Positions 48,243 through 57,380 of a DNA stretch of 64,000 bases are shown here, in pieces; position 1 is the first letter of the stretch; every line of letters begins with the position of its first letter. The notes beneath the pieces were generated by a model. That model ran no database searches and was not told the origin of the DNA. It saw only the letters and a list, made by a program, of their open reading frames with translations. Origin of the DNA: Chloroflexota bacterium (GTDB lineage Bacteria; Chloroflexota; Dehalococcoidia; Bin125). The position numbers and the translations under genes were made by a program. The stretch covers positions 56,361 through 120,360 of the forward strand of contig QGNQ01000004.1 of NCBI GenBank assembly GCA_003228175.2, in the 5' to 3' direction.

Positions 48243-50048
48243 CTAGCTGATGCTCAGCTCTTGCAGCTTGGCGGCCGGCACCACGCCATCGTCCCAGCCG
48301 CGCGCCTCGTAGTATTCGGCCTTCATCTCATCCAGCTCGCAGACGGAGTTGGCGGCCGCGCCGGTGCCCGGCTCCTTGAGGAAGCGCTCCGGCAGGGAGT
48401 CGTCCTTGCCATCGAAGCCGGCCAGGTTGTTGAAGCGGCGCTCCAGGTTGTAGATGCGCTCGCCCGTCGTCATCACGTCGTCCTCGCTGATCGGGATGCC
48501 CACGATGGCCTCGTACTGCTGGGCGTACTCGGCGGCGCCCTCGGAGAAGGCGGAGAACTTGCAGAGGTCCAGCGAGTCGCTGAAGGCGTGCAGGTCCTGG
48601 AAGATCTTGAGCAGCGGCCCCTTCCCCTCCCAGGCCAGCGGGTCCGTCTTGACCGGGATGCCCAGAATCTCCGAGGCCGGCGTGTAGCCGCGCAGGTGGC
48701 AGGCGCCGCGGTTGCTGGTCGCGTAGCCAATGCCCTCGCCCTTGATGGCGCGGGGGTCGTAAGCGGGGACGGCTTGGCCCTTCACGACCATGGCGATCTC
48801 GGGGTGGCCGAACGCCGCCGCGGCCTTGCCCGTGCCATCACCCAGGATCTCGCCGGGGCCCTGACGCATCGCGACTTGCTCGGCCAGCTCCACCATGCCG
48901 GCGCCATCACCCCAGGCCAAGCCGGGGCCGGAGATGTACTCCTTCTCGGTCGCCTCCATGTACATCGAAAGCACGTTGCCGATCTCGATCGCGTCCATGC
49001 CGTAGTCGTTGCACTGGTCGATCACCTTGGCGATGACGCCCGCGTCGTCGTTGTCGCAGTTCGCGCCCAACGACCAGGCCGGCTCGTACTCGAAAGACTC
49101 CATGCGCAGGCCCTTGTAGGGCCCGTCCTTGATCTCGACTTCTTTCTTGCAGGCCACCGGGCAGGCGTGGCACGTGGGCTCCTCGACCAGGATCGTCTCG
49201 CGGATGGTCTCGCCACTGAGCGCCTCGGCCCGGTCGAACGTCGTCGTCTGGGAGTTGCGCGTGCCCATGCCGCCCAGCGCGTTGACGACGTTGGTCAACA
49301 CGTTGGTGCCGTAGAGGGAGAGGCCGCCGGTCTTGGGGCCGGTGACCTCGCTGTCGAGGATGGTCTTGAGGGCGGTGGCGTGAGCAATCTTCCACTTCTC
49401 GCGGTCGGCCGCCTTGGGCATCGTGCTGCGGTCGCCCTTGACAACGACCGCCTTGAGGTTCTTCATCCCGGCCACGGCGCCGGTGCCACCACGCCCGGCG
49501 GCACGGTCGTTCTCGTTCACGATGGCGGCGAAGAGGACTTGGTTTTCGCCGGCCTGGCCGATCGCCATCACGGAGAGGTCGTCGCCGTGGCGGTCGTTGA
49601 GGATGGAAACGGTCTCGTGGATGCCCTTGCCCCAGAGGTCCTCCGCGGGTCGCAGCTCAATCGCGCCATCGGCGACGTAGGCGTACACGGGTTGCTCCGC
49701 CTTGCCCGTGAAGAGCAGCGCGTCGAAGCCGGCCCAGCGCAGGCGCGCCGCGCTCCAGCCGCCCATGTGGCTGTCGACGACCGTGCCGGTCAGCGGGGAC
49801 TTAGTGACGAACGCCATGCGACCGCTCATGGTGGCTTCGCTGCCGGTTAGGGGACCGTTGACGAGGGCCAGCATGTTGTCCGGACTGCTGGGATCCATCG
49901 TGGGACCGTTGTCGTAGAGGTACTTCACGCCAAGACCGCGCGCGCCGATATAGAGACGCGCGTCGTCCTCATTGATGCCTTCGTAGGCGACGGCGCCACT
50001 GGACAGATCGATCCGCGCGACGTGATTCGCGTAACCACCCAAAGCCAT
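48243..50048 (-). CDS. Aldehyde ferredoxin oxidoreductase (tungsten-type AOR family), second locus
   Basis: HVARIDLSSGAVAYEGI, GPLTGSEATMSGRMAFVTKSPLTGTVVDSHMGG, CHACPVACKKEV; ATG 50048 after ggggga. Confidence 0.93.
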   Translation of the reverse strand: MALGGYANHVARIDLSSGAVAYEGINEDDARLYIGARGLGVKYLYDNGPTMDPSSPDNMLALVNGPLTGSEATMSGRMAFVTKSPLTGTVVDSHMGGWSAARLRWAGFDALLFTGKAEQPVYAYVADGAIELRPAEDLWGKGIHETVSILNDRHGDDLSVMAIGQAGENQVLFAAIVNENDRAAGRGGTGAVAGMKNLKAVVVKGDRSTMPKAADREKWKIAHATALKTILDSEVTGPKTGGLSLYGTNVLTNVVNALGGMGTRNSQTTTFDRAEALSGETIRETILVEEPTCHACPVACKKEVEIKDGPYKGLRMESFEYEPAWSLGANCDNDDAGVIAKVIDQCNDYGMDAIEIGNVLSMYMEATEKEYISGPGLAWGDGAGMVELAEQVAMRQGPGEILGDGTGKAAAAFGHPEIAMVVKGQAVPAYDPRAIKGEGIGYATSNRGACHLRGYTPASEILGIPVKTDPLAWEGKGPLLKIFQDLHAFSDSLDLCKFSAFSEGAAEYAQQYEAIVGIPISEDDVMTTGERIYNLERRFNNLAGFDGKDDSLPERFLKEPGTGAAANSVCELDEMKAEYYEARGWDDGVVPAAKLQELSIS

Positions 50049-50124
50049 CGAGTCCCCCATTCGTGCCGGGCCAGATGCTCCGACCGCGTGCGTGATGATA
50101 CCGCCCAGGACGAATGTGCGGAAC

Positions 50125-51135
50125 CTAGATGCGGTAGGAATGCGGTCCGAAGTTGGCCTCGTAGAACGGTGAGACCATGCGCCCAGGCGGCACGATCGCA
50201 TCGATGCGGGCGCGGTCCTCGTCGGTGATCTCGACCGCGCTGGCCCCGAGGTTGTCTTGCAGCTGCTCCAGGGTGCGCGGCCCGATGATCGCGCTGGAGA
50301 CGCCGGGCTGCTGCTCGCACCAGGCCAGGGCCAGCTGGGAGAGGGTGCAGTCCTTCTCTTGCGCGATCGGGGTCAGCGCCTCGACGACATCGAACACGCC
50401 CTCCACCCAGCGCGCATGCTGCTGCGGCATCAGCTTCTGCTGGCCGTAGCGGCTGTCCGCGGGACGGTCGCCGTCGCGCGTGTACTTGCCGGTCAGCAGG
50501 CCACCCGCGAGCGGGCTCCAGGGGATCACGCCCATGCCGTAAGTCTGGGCCATGGGCAGCAACTCCCGCTCAATGCGGCGATCGAGGATGTTGTAGGGCG
50601 GCTGCTCACAGACGAAGCGGTTCAGCCCATACTTCTCCGACACCCAGAACGACTCCACCAGCTGCCAGGCGCCGAAGGTCGATGCGCCCAGGTAGCGCAC
50701 CTTGCCGGACGTGACGAGATCGTCCAGGGCGCGCAGTGTCTCGTCGATCGGGATGTCGGGGGAAGGGCGGTGGATCTGGTACAGGTCGATGTAATCGGTG
50801 TCGAGCCGGCGCAGGCTGGCCTCACACTGCTGGATGATGTGGCGACGGCTGTTGCCGCGCATATTGGGATCCTCGGCGTCCATGACCCCGTGCACCTTGG
50901 TCGCCAGCACGACCCGGTCGCGGGCGCCGAGCTGCTTCAGCGCGACGCCGGTCGTCTCCTCGCTGCGGCCCAGGTTGTAGACGTTGGCGGTGTCCAGGAA
51001 GTTGATCCCGCCGTCCAGCGACTGGGCGAGGATCTCCGTCGTCGTTTCCTGGTCCGTACGACCGCCGAACATCATGCAACCCAGGCAGATACTGCTGACT
51101 TGCATGCCGGTACGGCCGAGCGATCGGAATTCCAT
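50125..51135 (-). CDS. Aldo/keto reductase
   Basis: MEFRSLGRTGMQVSSICLGCMMFGG, DTANVYNLGRSEE, YIDLYQIHRP. Confidence 0.93.
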   Translation of the reverse strand: MEFRSLGRTGMQVSSICLGCMMFGGRTDQETTTEILAQSLDGGINFLDTANVYNLGRSEETTGVALKQLGARDRVVLATKVHGVMDAEDPNMRGNSRRHIIQQCEASLRRLDTDYIDLYQIHRPSPDIPIDETLRALDDLVTSGKVRYLGASTFGAWQLVESFWVSEKYGLNRFVCEQPPYNILDRRIERELLPMAQTYGMGVIPWSPLAGGLLTGKYTRDGDRPADSRYGQQKLMPQQHARWVEGVFDVVEALTPIAQEKDCTLSQLALAWCEQQPGVSSAIIGPRTLEQLQDNLGASAVEITDEDRARIDAIVPPGRMVSPFYEANFGPHSYRI

Positions 51136-51254
51136 GATTCTCCTCCGTGCGGATGACGCCCGTGGGGATGACGTGGCACAGCGCGCGTCGCTGCCGGGGG
51201 AGTCTATCGCCGCCCGGGGCGAGGTGCAGTAGCTTCCCTGCGAAGGAGAGTGCG

Positions 51255-52175
51255 ATGCCCGATCTGAGCACGCAGGCCCCATCCATCGAGCGAGCGCCCG
51301 CGATCGAACGGGCCCCGTTCGGGCGCACCGGTCACGACAGCAGCCGGGTGATCTTCGGCGCGGCGGCGCTGTCGCGCGTGGACCAGGCGACGGCCGATCG
51401 GGCGGTCGAGACGATCCTGGAATACGGCGTCAACCACATCGACGTCGCGCGCAGCTACGGCGAGGCGGAGCTGCGGTTGGGTCCCTGGATGGAGACGCAT
51501 CGCGACCGCTTCTTCTTGGCCAGCAAGACGCCCTCGCGTGACTACGCGACGGCGATGTCGGACATCCGTGAGTCGCTGTCGCGGCTGCGCACGGAGCAAC
51601 TGGACCTGATCCAGCTGCACGGGCTCAACCACCCGGATGAATGGGACCAAGCGCTGGGCCCGGGCGGGGCGCTGGAGGCGGCGCAGGAGGCGCGCGAGGT
51701 GGGGTTGGTACGTTTTATCGGCGTGACAGGCCATAACTGGACGATCGCGACGCAGCACTATCGCGCCCTGGAGCGGTTCGACTTCGACTCCGTACTGATG
51801 CCCTGGAACTGGTTCATGTCGGGCTTCCGTCGCTACGGGAAGGACTTCGCGCGCACGCTGGCGCTGTGCGAAGAACGCGGCGTGGCGGTGCAGACCATCA
51901 AGTCGCTCGCGCGCGGGCCCTGGGCGGCGGGCGTGGAGCGCACACACTCCACCTGGTACCAGCCGCTGGAGGATCCGGTCGACATTGCGATTGCGGTGCG
52001 CTGGATCCTGGGCCAGCGACACGGGCAGTCGGGCCTGTTCCTCAACTCGGCGGGGGACGTGACGGTGTTGCCCGTGCTGCTCCAGGCCGCTGCCGAGGGC
52101 GGCCCGAAGCCCAGCGACGACGAAATGAACGCGATGGCCAAGCGCACGGGCATGGCCACCATCTTCGGGATCTAG
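51255..52175 (+). CDS. Aldo/keto reductase family protein
   Basis: ATG at 51255; FGRTGHDSSRVIFGAAALS, NHIDVARSYGEAELRLGPWM, EQLDLIQLHGLN. Confidence 0.9.
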   Translation: MPDLSTQAPSIERAPAIERAPFGRTGHDSSRVIFGAAALSRVDQATADRAVETILEYGVNHIDVARSYGEAELRLGPWMETHRDRFFLASKTPSRDYATAMSDIRESLSRLRTEQLDLIQLHGLNHPDEWDQALGPGGALEAAQEAREVGLVRFIGVTGHNWTIATQHYRALERFDFDSVLMPWNWFMSGFRRYGKDFARTLALCEERGVAVQTIKSLARGPWAAGVERTHSTWYQPLEDPVDIAIAVRWILGQRHGQSGLFLNSAGDVTVLPVLLQAAAEGGPKPSDDEMNAMAKRTGMATIFGI

Positions 52176-52199
52176 TCCCGGAGGCGCAGGAGGACTCGA

Positions 52200-53060
52200 A
52201 TGCGAATCGGTGCGATCTTTCCGCAGACTGAAATCGGCTCCGACCCGGCCGTGATCCGCGACTTCGCGCAGGCGGTGGAAGGCATGGGCTTCGACCACTT
52301 GCTGGTCTACGACCACGTGCTGGGCGCGGACACCGCGGACCGCAATCCGCCCCTCACCGGGCCCTACACGAAGGACAGCGCCTTCCACGAGCCCTTCGTT
52401 CTGTTTGGCTATCTGGCCGGCCTGACGACGACGCTGGAGCTGGTCACGGGCGTGATCGTGCTGCCGCAGCGGCAGACGGCACTCGTCGCGAAGCAGGCGG
52501 CGCAGATCGACATCCTCTCCGGCGGGCGTTTGCGGCTGGGCGTGGGCAGCGGTTGGAACTACGTGGAGTACGAGGCGCTGGGCCAGGACTTCTCGACGCG
52601 CGGGCGCCGCGAGGAAGAGCAGGTGCAGCTACTGCGCGACCTGTGGCGCGAGGAGACGGTCACCATCGATGGTCGCTGGGACAAGATCGACCGGGCGGGC
52701 CTGAATCCCTTGCCCGGTCGTCAGATCCCGATCTGGTTCGGCGGCGGCGCGGACCGGCTGCTGGAACGCGCGGGACGGATCGGCGACGGCTGGATCGCGA
52801 CGGGCGCGCGACCGGAGAAGGCGGCCCCGATCGTGGAGCAGTTGTACGCGGCGGTGGACGCGGCGGGCCGGGACCGCGCGTCGTTTGGGATTGAGGCGCG
52901 GGCCCAGGTACAGGACGGCCCCGACCGCTGGGCGCCCGACGCGGAGGCCTGGGCGGCGCTGGGCGCGACGCACATCTCGTTCTCAACCATGAACGTGGGC
53001 TTCGAATCCGTCGACGACCACCTGGCCGCGCTGCGCCAATTCAAGGAGGCGCTGGGCTAA
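52200..53060 (+). CDS. LLM class flavin/F420-dependent oxidoreductase
   Basis: MRIGAIFPQTEIGSDPAVIRDFAQAVEGMGFDHLLVYDHVLG, LSGGRLRLGVGSGWNYVEYEALG. Confidence 0.95.
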   Translation: MRIGAIFPQTEIGSDPAVIRDFAQAVEGMGFDHLLVYDHVLGADTADRNPPLTGPYTKDSAFHEPFVLFGYLAGLTTTLELVTGVIVLPQRQTALVAKQAAQIDILSGGRLRLGVGSGWNYVEYEALGQDFSTRGRREEEQVQLLRDLWREETVTIDGRWDKIDRAGLNPLPGRQIPIWFGGGADRLLERAGRIGDGWIATGARPEKAAPIVEQLYAAVDAAGRDRASFGIEARAQVQDGPDRWAPDAEAWAALGATHISFSTMNVGFESVDDHLAALRQFKEALG

Positions 53061-53249
53061 CGCCGCGCGCGTGCCTAGGCGGCCTGCGCCATCCGATCCG
53101 CGTCCTGAATCGACACGGAGTAGATCGGCGGCAGCATCTGGCCTTCGAAACGGGCCGAAAGCGCTGCTGGGCAGGGGGAACGCCTCTGGGACGCCCGAGC
53201 GCCAGCCGCAGCGCGGCCCCGGGGACACCTACTGGAGCCGCTCCTGCTG

Positions 53250-54419
53250 CTATCTGCGGTGACCCGTCGCCATGTAGAACCAGATGGGACGCTTAGCTCC
53301 CTGGTCCTTGATCACCTGACGCGCCGCCAGGAGCAGCTTGCCGGCCTCCGTCTTCTCGAAGAACCAGGCCTCAGCGCCGCGGGGCCCGGGGTCGGGACCT
53401 TCGACGAGTTCCAGCGCGGCCTCCTCGTAGTACGTGCGGATGTCGTGCGCCACCGCGATCGTGTTGCGACCCGGGATCTCGACGGTCGTCCAGTCGGCGC
53501 CGTCGGCGATCTCTCGCAGGACGGCGAGCGCGCCGGGCACGCCGTCGGCATCGATCACGCGGCCCACGCTGGTCACGCCGCGACGCGCGCGCGCCCGGTC
53601 GTAGGCCTTTCGGATCCCGCGCGCCTCATCGACGGCGGGCGGCAGGGAGGGGTCGAAGCGCGGTGGCAGAGTGCAGCTGATGGCCTCCTCGGCGCCGACG
53701 ATCGTCTCCGCGTACTCCTCAAAGACGGGACCGGAGTTGCGCTCCAGGAGGCCGAACGCGTGTCGCAAAACGTCGTGCTGGAACGCAGCGTCGTTGGGCT
53801 TGCCCAGCGGCCGTCCCAGCGGGAACTCGCAGTGCAAGACGCGGGGCGGGTGCATCCGCGAGGAAACATCCTTGATGGCCGAGATCGCCACGGTCGCGAG
53901 ACCGGCGGCCTCGAAGACGTGCGCCAGCGTACACACGGTACGCGTGCAGAGCGGTCAAACGGGGGTCAGCAGCACGACATCGACGCCGGCCGCTTTCATC
54001 TCCGCGGCACAGGCCGGTCCGCTATCGAGCCGCACGGTGGAAACGTCATCGGGCTGGTTGCCAGCGAAGGAGTAGTGCGTCTCCGCGACGGAGCCGATCG
54101 TGCCGGCGGCCGCGAGCTCATCCAGACGGTCGAGCGGATAGACAACGTTGGGATCGATGCTGAACGCCGAACGGTCGAAGTTGTGACTCCAATGCCCCAG
54201 GACGAGCTTGCGCTGCGCCGCATCGAGGGCGCGATAGCTGGTGTCCCCGCCGCTGAAGGCCTCACCATCGGCCGGGTACAGCGCCGCGGTTGTAACGATG
54301 GCGATCCGGGCTTCGGCGAGGGGAGGCGGCGTCGTCCAAGCCGTCGTCTCGAACTCGGGCACGGGCATTGCGCCCACACCCTCCCGCATGACCGCATCTC
54401 CCAGGCGCTTGTCTACCAT
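53250..54419 (-). CDS. Candidate selenoprotein: glycine/sarcosine/betaine/D-proline reductase selenoprotein B (GrdB/PrdB) family, with in-frame TGA as Sec
   Basis: ORFs 53955..54434 and 53250..53936 are in the same frame, separated by one TGA (53955-53957): ...GVDVVLLTPV-U-PLCTRTVCTLAHVFEAAGLATVAIS...; UxxC motif. Confidence 0.75.
53927..53943 (-). promoter_or_regulatory. bSECIS-like stem-loop 11 nt downstream of the TGA
   Basis: Coding strand TGA-CCGCTCTGCAC-GCGTAC-CGTGT-GTACGC: 6-bp perfect stem, 5-nt loop with G at second position. Confidence 0.6.
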
Positions 54420-54695
54420 TCGGCCCCACCTCACTTCCCTACGCCTGACGCTACGTACCGATCGGGCCGATCGTCAATCGGGTGCTGCGGAGCGGGCGAG
54501 CGGACGGGGACGAGAACCGCGCTCGTTGAAGACGCCCTTGGCGGTGAGCGCGGCGGCCTCGGCGTCGGGCATGGCCAGGTCGGTTGAGAACGCCGTAGGG
54601 GCTGAGCATGCCGGTGGACACGCGCGGCGGTGTAATCTCCCCACCCGCAGATCCCCCGATCCGATCTCCCCTGCGGCCGATTGAAGGAGCCACAC

Positions 54696-55640
54696 GTGCC
54701 TGCAACGTCCACCGCCTTGGAACCCGATATCCGTGCCTTCTTGGATCTGGCCGCCGCGGCGGGCGGTCCCGCCCTGGGTGAGATGACTCCCGCGGAAGCC
54801 CGCGAAATGTTCCGCTTCGTCCTCGAGATGCAGGGGGAGCCGGAGGACGTGGCGCTGGTCCGAGATCTTGCGGCGTCAGGCCCCGACGCCGACATCCCGC
54901 TGCGCCTCTATCGACCCCCGGCCCACGGCCCGCTACCCGTTCTGCTCTACATGCACGGCGGCGGCTGGGTGATCGGCGATCTGGAAACACACGACCGGCT
55001 CTGCCGGGCGATCGCCAACGCCGCCGGTTGTGCGGTCGTCGCGGTGGACTACCGGCTTGCGCCCGAGCATCGTTACCCGGCGGCCTCCGAGGACTGCTAC
55101 GCGGCGCTCACCTGGCTGGTGGCCAACGCCGACGACTTGGACGTGGACGCGACTCGCATCGCTGTCGGCGGGGATAGTGCCGGGGGCCATCTCAGCGCCG
55201 TCGTCGCGCAGATGGCGCGCGACCGCGGGGGCCCGGCGCTGACGTTGCAGATCCTGCACTGCCCCGTCGCGGATGCGGACTTCAGCACCCCTTCCTACGA
55301 GGCCAACGCCGATGGCTTCGGGCTCACACGCGACTCCATGCGCTGGTTCTGGGACCACTACCTGCCCGATGCCGCCGCCCGCGCCGAGCCAATGGCCTCG
55401 CCGCTGCAAGGCGACTGCACGGGCCTGCCGCCGGCGCTGGTGCAGACGGCGGGCTACGACCCGCTGCGCGATGAGGGCCTGGCCTACGCCGCCAAGCTGG
55501 CCGCCGCAGGCGTGGAGGTCACGATCCACAACCACGCCGGCTTGACGCACGACACACTCGCGATGTTTGGCGCGCTGGACGGCGGGCGGCGCAACCTGGA
55601 GGAGGTTGTCGGGCACCTGCGACGCGCCTTCGGCGGCTGA
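54696..55640 (+). CDS. Alpha/beta hydrolase (HSL-type esterase/lipase)
   Basis: MHGGGWVIGD, GGDSAGGHLSAV, GLTHDTLAM; GTG 54696 after gaaggag. Confidence 0.93.
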   Translation: MPATSTALEPDIRAFLDLAAAAGGPALGEMTPAEAREMFRFVLEMQGEPEDVALVRDLAASGPDADIPLRLYRPPAHGPLPVLLYMHGGGWVIGDLETHDRLCRAIANAAGCAVVAVDYRLAPEHRYPAASEDCYAALTWLVANADDLDVDATRIAVGGDSAGGHLSAVVAQMARDRGGPALTLQILHCPVADADFSTPSYEANADGFGLTRDSMRWFWDHYLPDAAARAEPMASPLQGDCTGLPPALVQTAGYDPLRDEGLAYAAKLAAAGVEVTIHNHAGLTHDTLAMFGALDGGRRNLEEVVGHLRRAFGG

Positions 55641-55740
55641 TCTCCTGAGGGCGCCGGGCGCGAAGCCACCACGCCGGTTGCGAAGCCGAGACAGAGGTGG
55701 AAGACTCCGCCCAACCAGCGGCGCAACAGAGGGGTGGAGC

Positions 55741-57378
55741 ATGTCGGACACGCCCGACCGATTCGACGCGGTGATCGTGGGGGCCGGCTTCGCGGGGATG
55801 TACATGCTGCACCGGCTGCGCGAAGCGGGCTTCTCGGCTCGGGTCTATGAGGCCGGCGACGGCGTTGGCGGGACCTGGTACTGGAACCGCTACCCGGGCG
55901 CCCGCTGCGACGTGGAGAGCCTGGAGTACCAGTACTCGTTCTCGGACGAGTTGCAGCGCGAGTGGAACTGGTCCGAGCGCTACGCCCAGCAGCCGGAGAT
56001 CCTCGATTACGCGGAGCACGTGGCCGACCGCTTCGACCTGCGCCGCGACATCCAGTTCCAGACGCGCGTTGAGACCGCAACCTACGACGAAGACACGAGC
56101 CGCTGGAACGTCGCTGCCGGGCCCAGCGGCGGCGAGTCGACCCGGGTCTCGGCCCAGTTCCTAATCATGGCGACCGGCTGCCTCTCCAAGCCCAAGTTCC
56201 CCGAGATTGCCGGACGGGAGTCGTTCCAGGGGGAGGCCTACCACACCGGCCTGTGGCCGCACGAGGGTGTGGACTTCGCGGGTCGAGGGGTGGGGGTGAT
56301 TGGGACAGGTTCGTCGGCGATTCAGTCGATCCCGCGCATCGCTGAGCAGGCGTCGCACGTGACCGTCTTCCAACGCACCCCCAACTTCAGCATCCCCGCC
56401 AATCAGCAGCCGCTGGCCCCGGAGGCCATCGCGACCTACAAGGACGAATTCCAGGCCCTGCGGCGCAAGGCGCTCACACACCCCTTCGGCTTCATCACGG
56501 ATCAATCGACGCTGTCTGTGTTCGACGTGGACGATGACGAACGCAACCGCACGCTGAACGCAAGCTGGCAGGCGGGCGGCTTCAAATTCCTTGGGGACTT
56601 CGCGGACTGGCCAGTCGACGAGCCGGCCAACGAGAAGATGGCCGACTTCGTGCGCGACAAGATCGCGGACACGGTCTCCGATCCGCAGGTCGCCGCCACG
56701 CTGCAACCTCGCAGCTACCCCCTGGGGACGAAGCGCATCTGCGTCGACACGGACTACTTCCAGACGTACAACCGCGACAACGTCCGCCTGGTCGACCTCA
56801 ACCAAACACCGATCGAAGCGATCACCACCGCCGGCCTGCGCACCAGCGCCGAGGAGTTCGCATTCGACACGCTGGTCTACGCGACCGGCTTCGACGCGAT
56901 GACCGGCGCGATCCTGGCGGTGGACATCCGCGGACGCGGCGGGGAATCGCTGCGTGAGAAGTGGGCGGCGGGGCCCCGCACCTACCTGGGGCTGTGCGTG
57001 GCCGGTTTCCCCAACCTGTTCACGATCACCGGCCCGGGCAGTCCTTCCGTGCTGAGCAACATGATGGTGGCAATTGAGCAGCACGTGGACTGGATCCACG
57101 ACTGTGTGGTGAGCCTGCGCGCCCAGGAGCTGGGCAGCATTGAGGCCGCCCCAGAAGCCGAGGCGGAGTGGGTGGAGCACGTGGCGGCGGTCGGCGACGC
57201 CACCCTCTTCCCCAAAGCGAACTCCTGGTACCTGGGCGCGAACGTGCCCGGCAAGCCGCGCGTCTTCCTGCCGTACATCGGCCTGGGCGTCTACAAGGAG
57301 AAGTGCGACGCCGTTGCGGCCAATGAATATGAGGGCTTCGTCCTGCAGCCCCGCAGCAGCGTGACGGTGGGCAGTTAG
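55741..57378 (+). CDS. Flavin-containing Baeyer-Villiger-type monooxygenase
   Basis: AVIVGAGFAGMYMLHRLREAG, GGTWYWNRYPGARCDVES, FQGEAYHTGLWP fingerprint, GVIGTGSSAIQ. Confidence 0.93.
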   Translation: MSDTPDRFDAVIVGAGFAGMYMLHRLREAGFSARVYEAGDGVGGTWYWNRYPGARCDVESLEYQYSFSDELQREWNWSERYAQQPEILDYAEHVADRFDLRRDIQFQTRVETATYDEDTSRWNVAAGPSGGESTRVSAQFLIMATGCLSKPKFPEIAGRESFQGEAYHTGLWPHEGVDFAGRGVGVIGTGSSAIQSIPRIAEQASHVTVFQRTPNFSIPANQQPLAPEAIATYKDEFQALRRKALTHPFGFITDQSTLSVFDVDDDERNRTLNASWQAGGFKFLGDFADWPVDEPANEKMADFVRDKIADTVSDPQVAATLQPRSYPLGTKRICVDTDYFQTYNRDNVRLVDLNQTPIEAITTAGLRTSAEEFAFDTLVYATGFDAMTGAILAVDIRGRGGESLREKWAAGPRTYLGLCVAGFPNLFTITGPGSPSVLSNMMVAIEQHVDWIHDCVVSLRAQELGSIEAAPEAEAEWVEHVAAVGDATLFPKANSWYLGANVPGKPRVFLPYIGLGVYKEKCDAVAANEYEGFVLQPRSSVTVGS

Positions 57379-57380
57379 TC

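Noticed and set aside
47730-49850. 706-aa plus-strand ORF with RRLLPLVRRLR repeats
   Set aside because: Antisense of the MoaD repeat and AOR genes; low complexity from the minisatellite.
53075-53250. Short minus-strand tail ...ARFEGQMLPPIYSVSIQDADRMAQAA*
   Set aside because: No convincing start or homologue; could be a gene remnant but too short to call.
53955-53957. TGA considered as ordinary stop or pseudogene lesion
   Set aside because: Not excluded, but frame is maintained, a UxxC motif is formed and a SECIS-like hairpin follows, so recoding is favoured.
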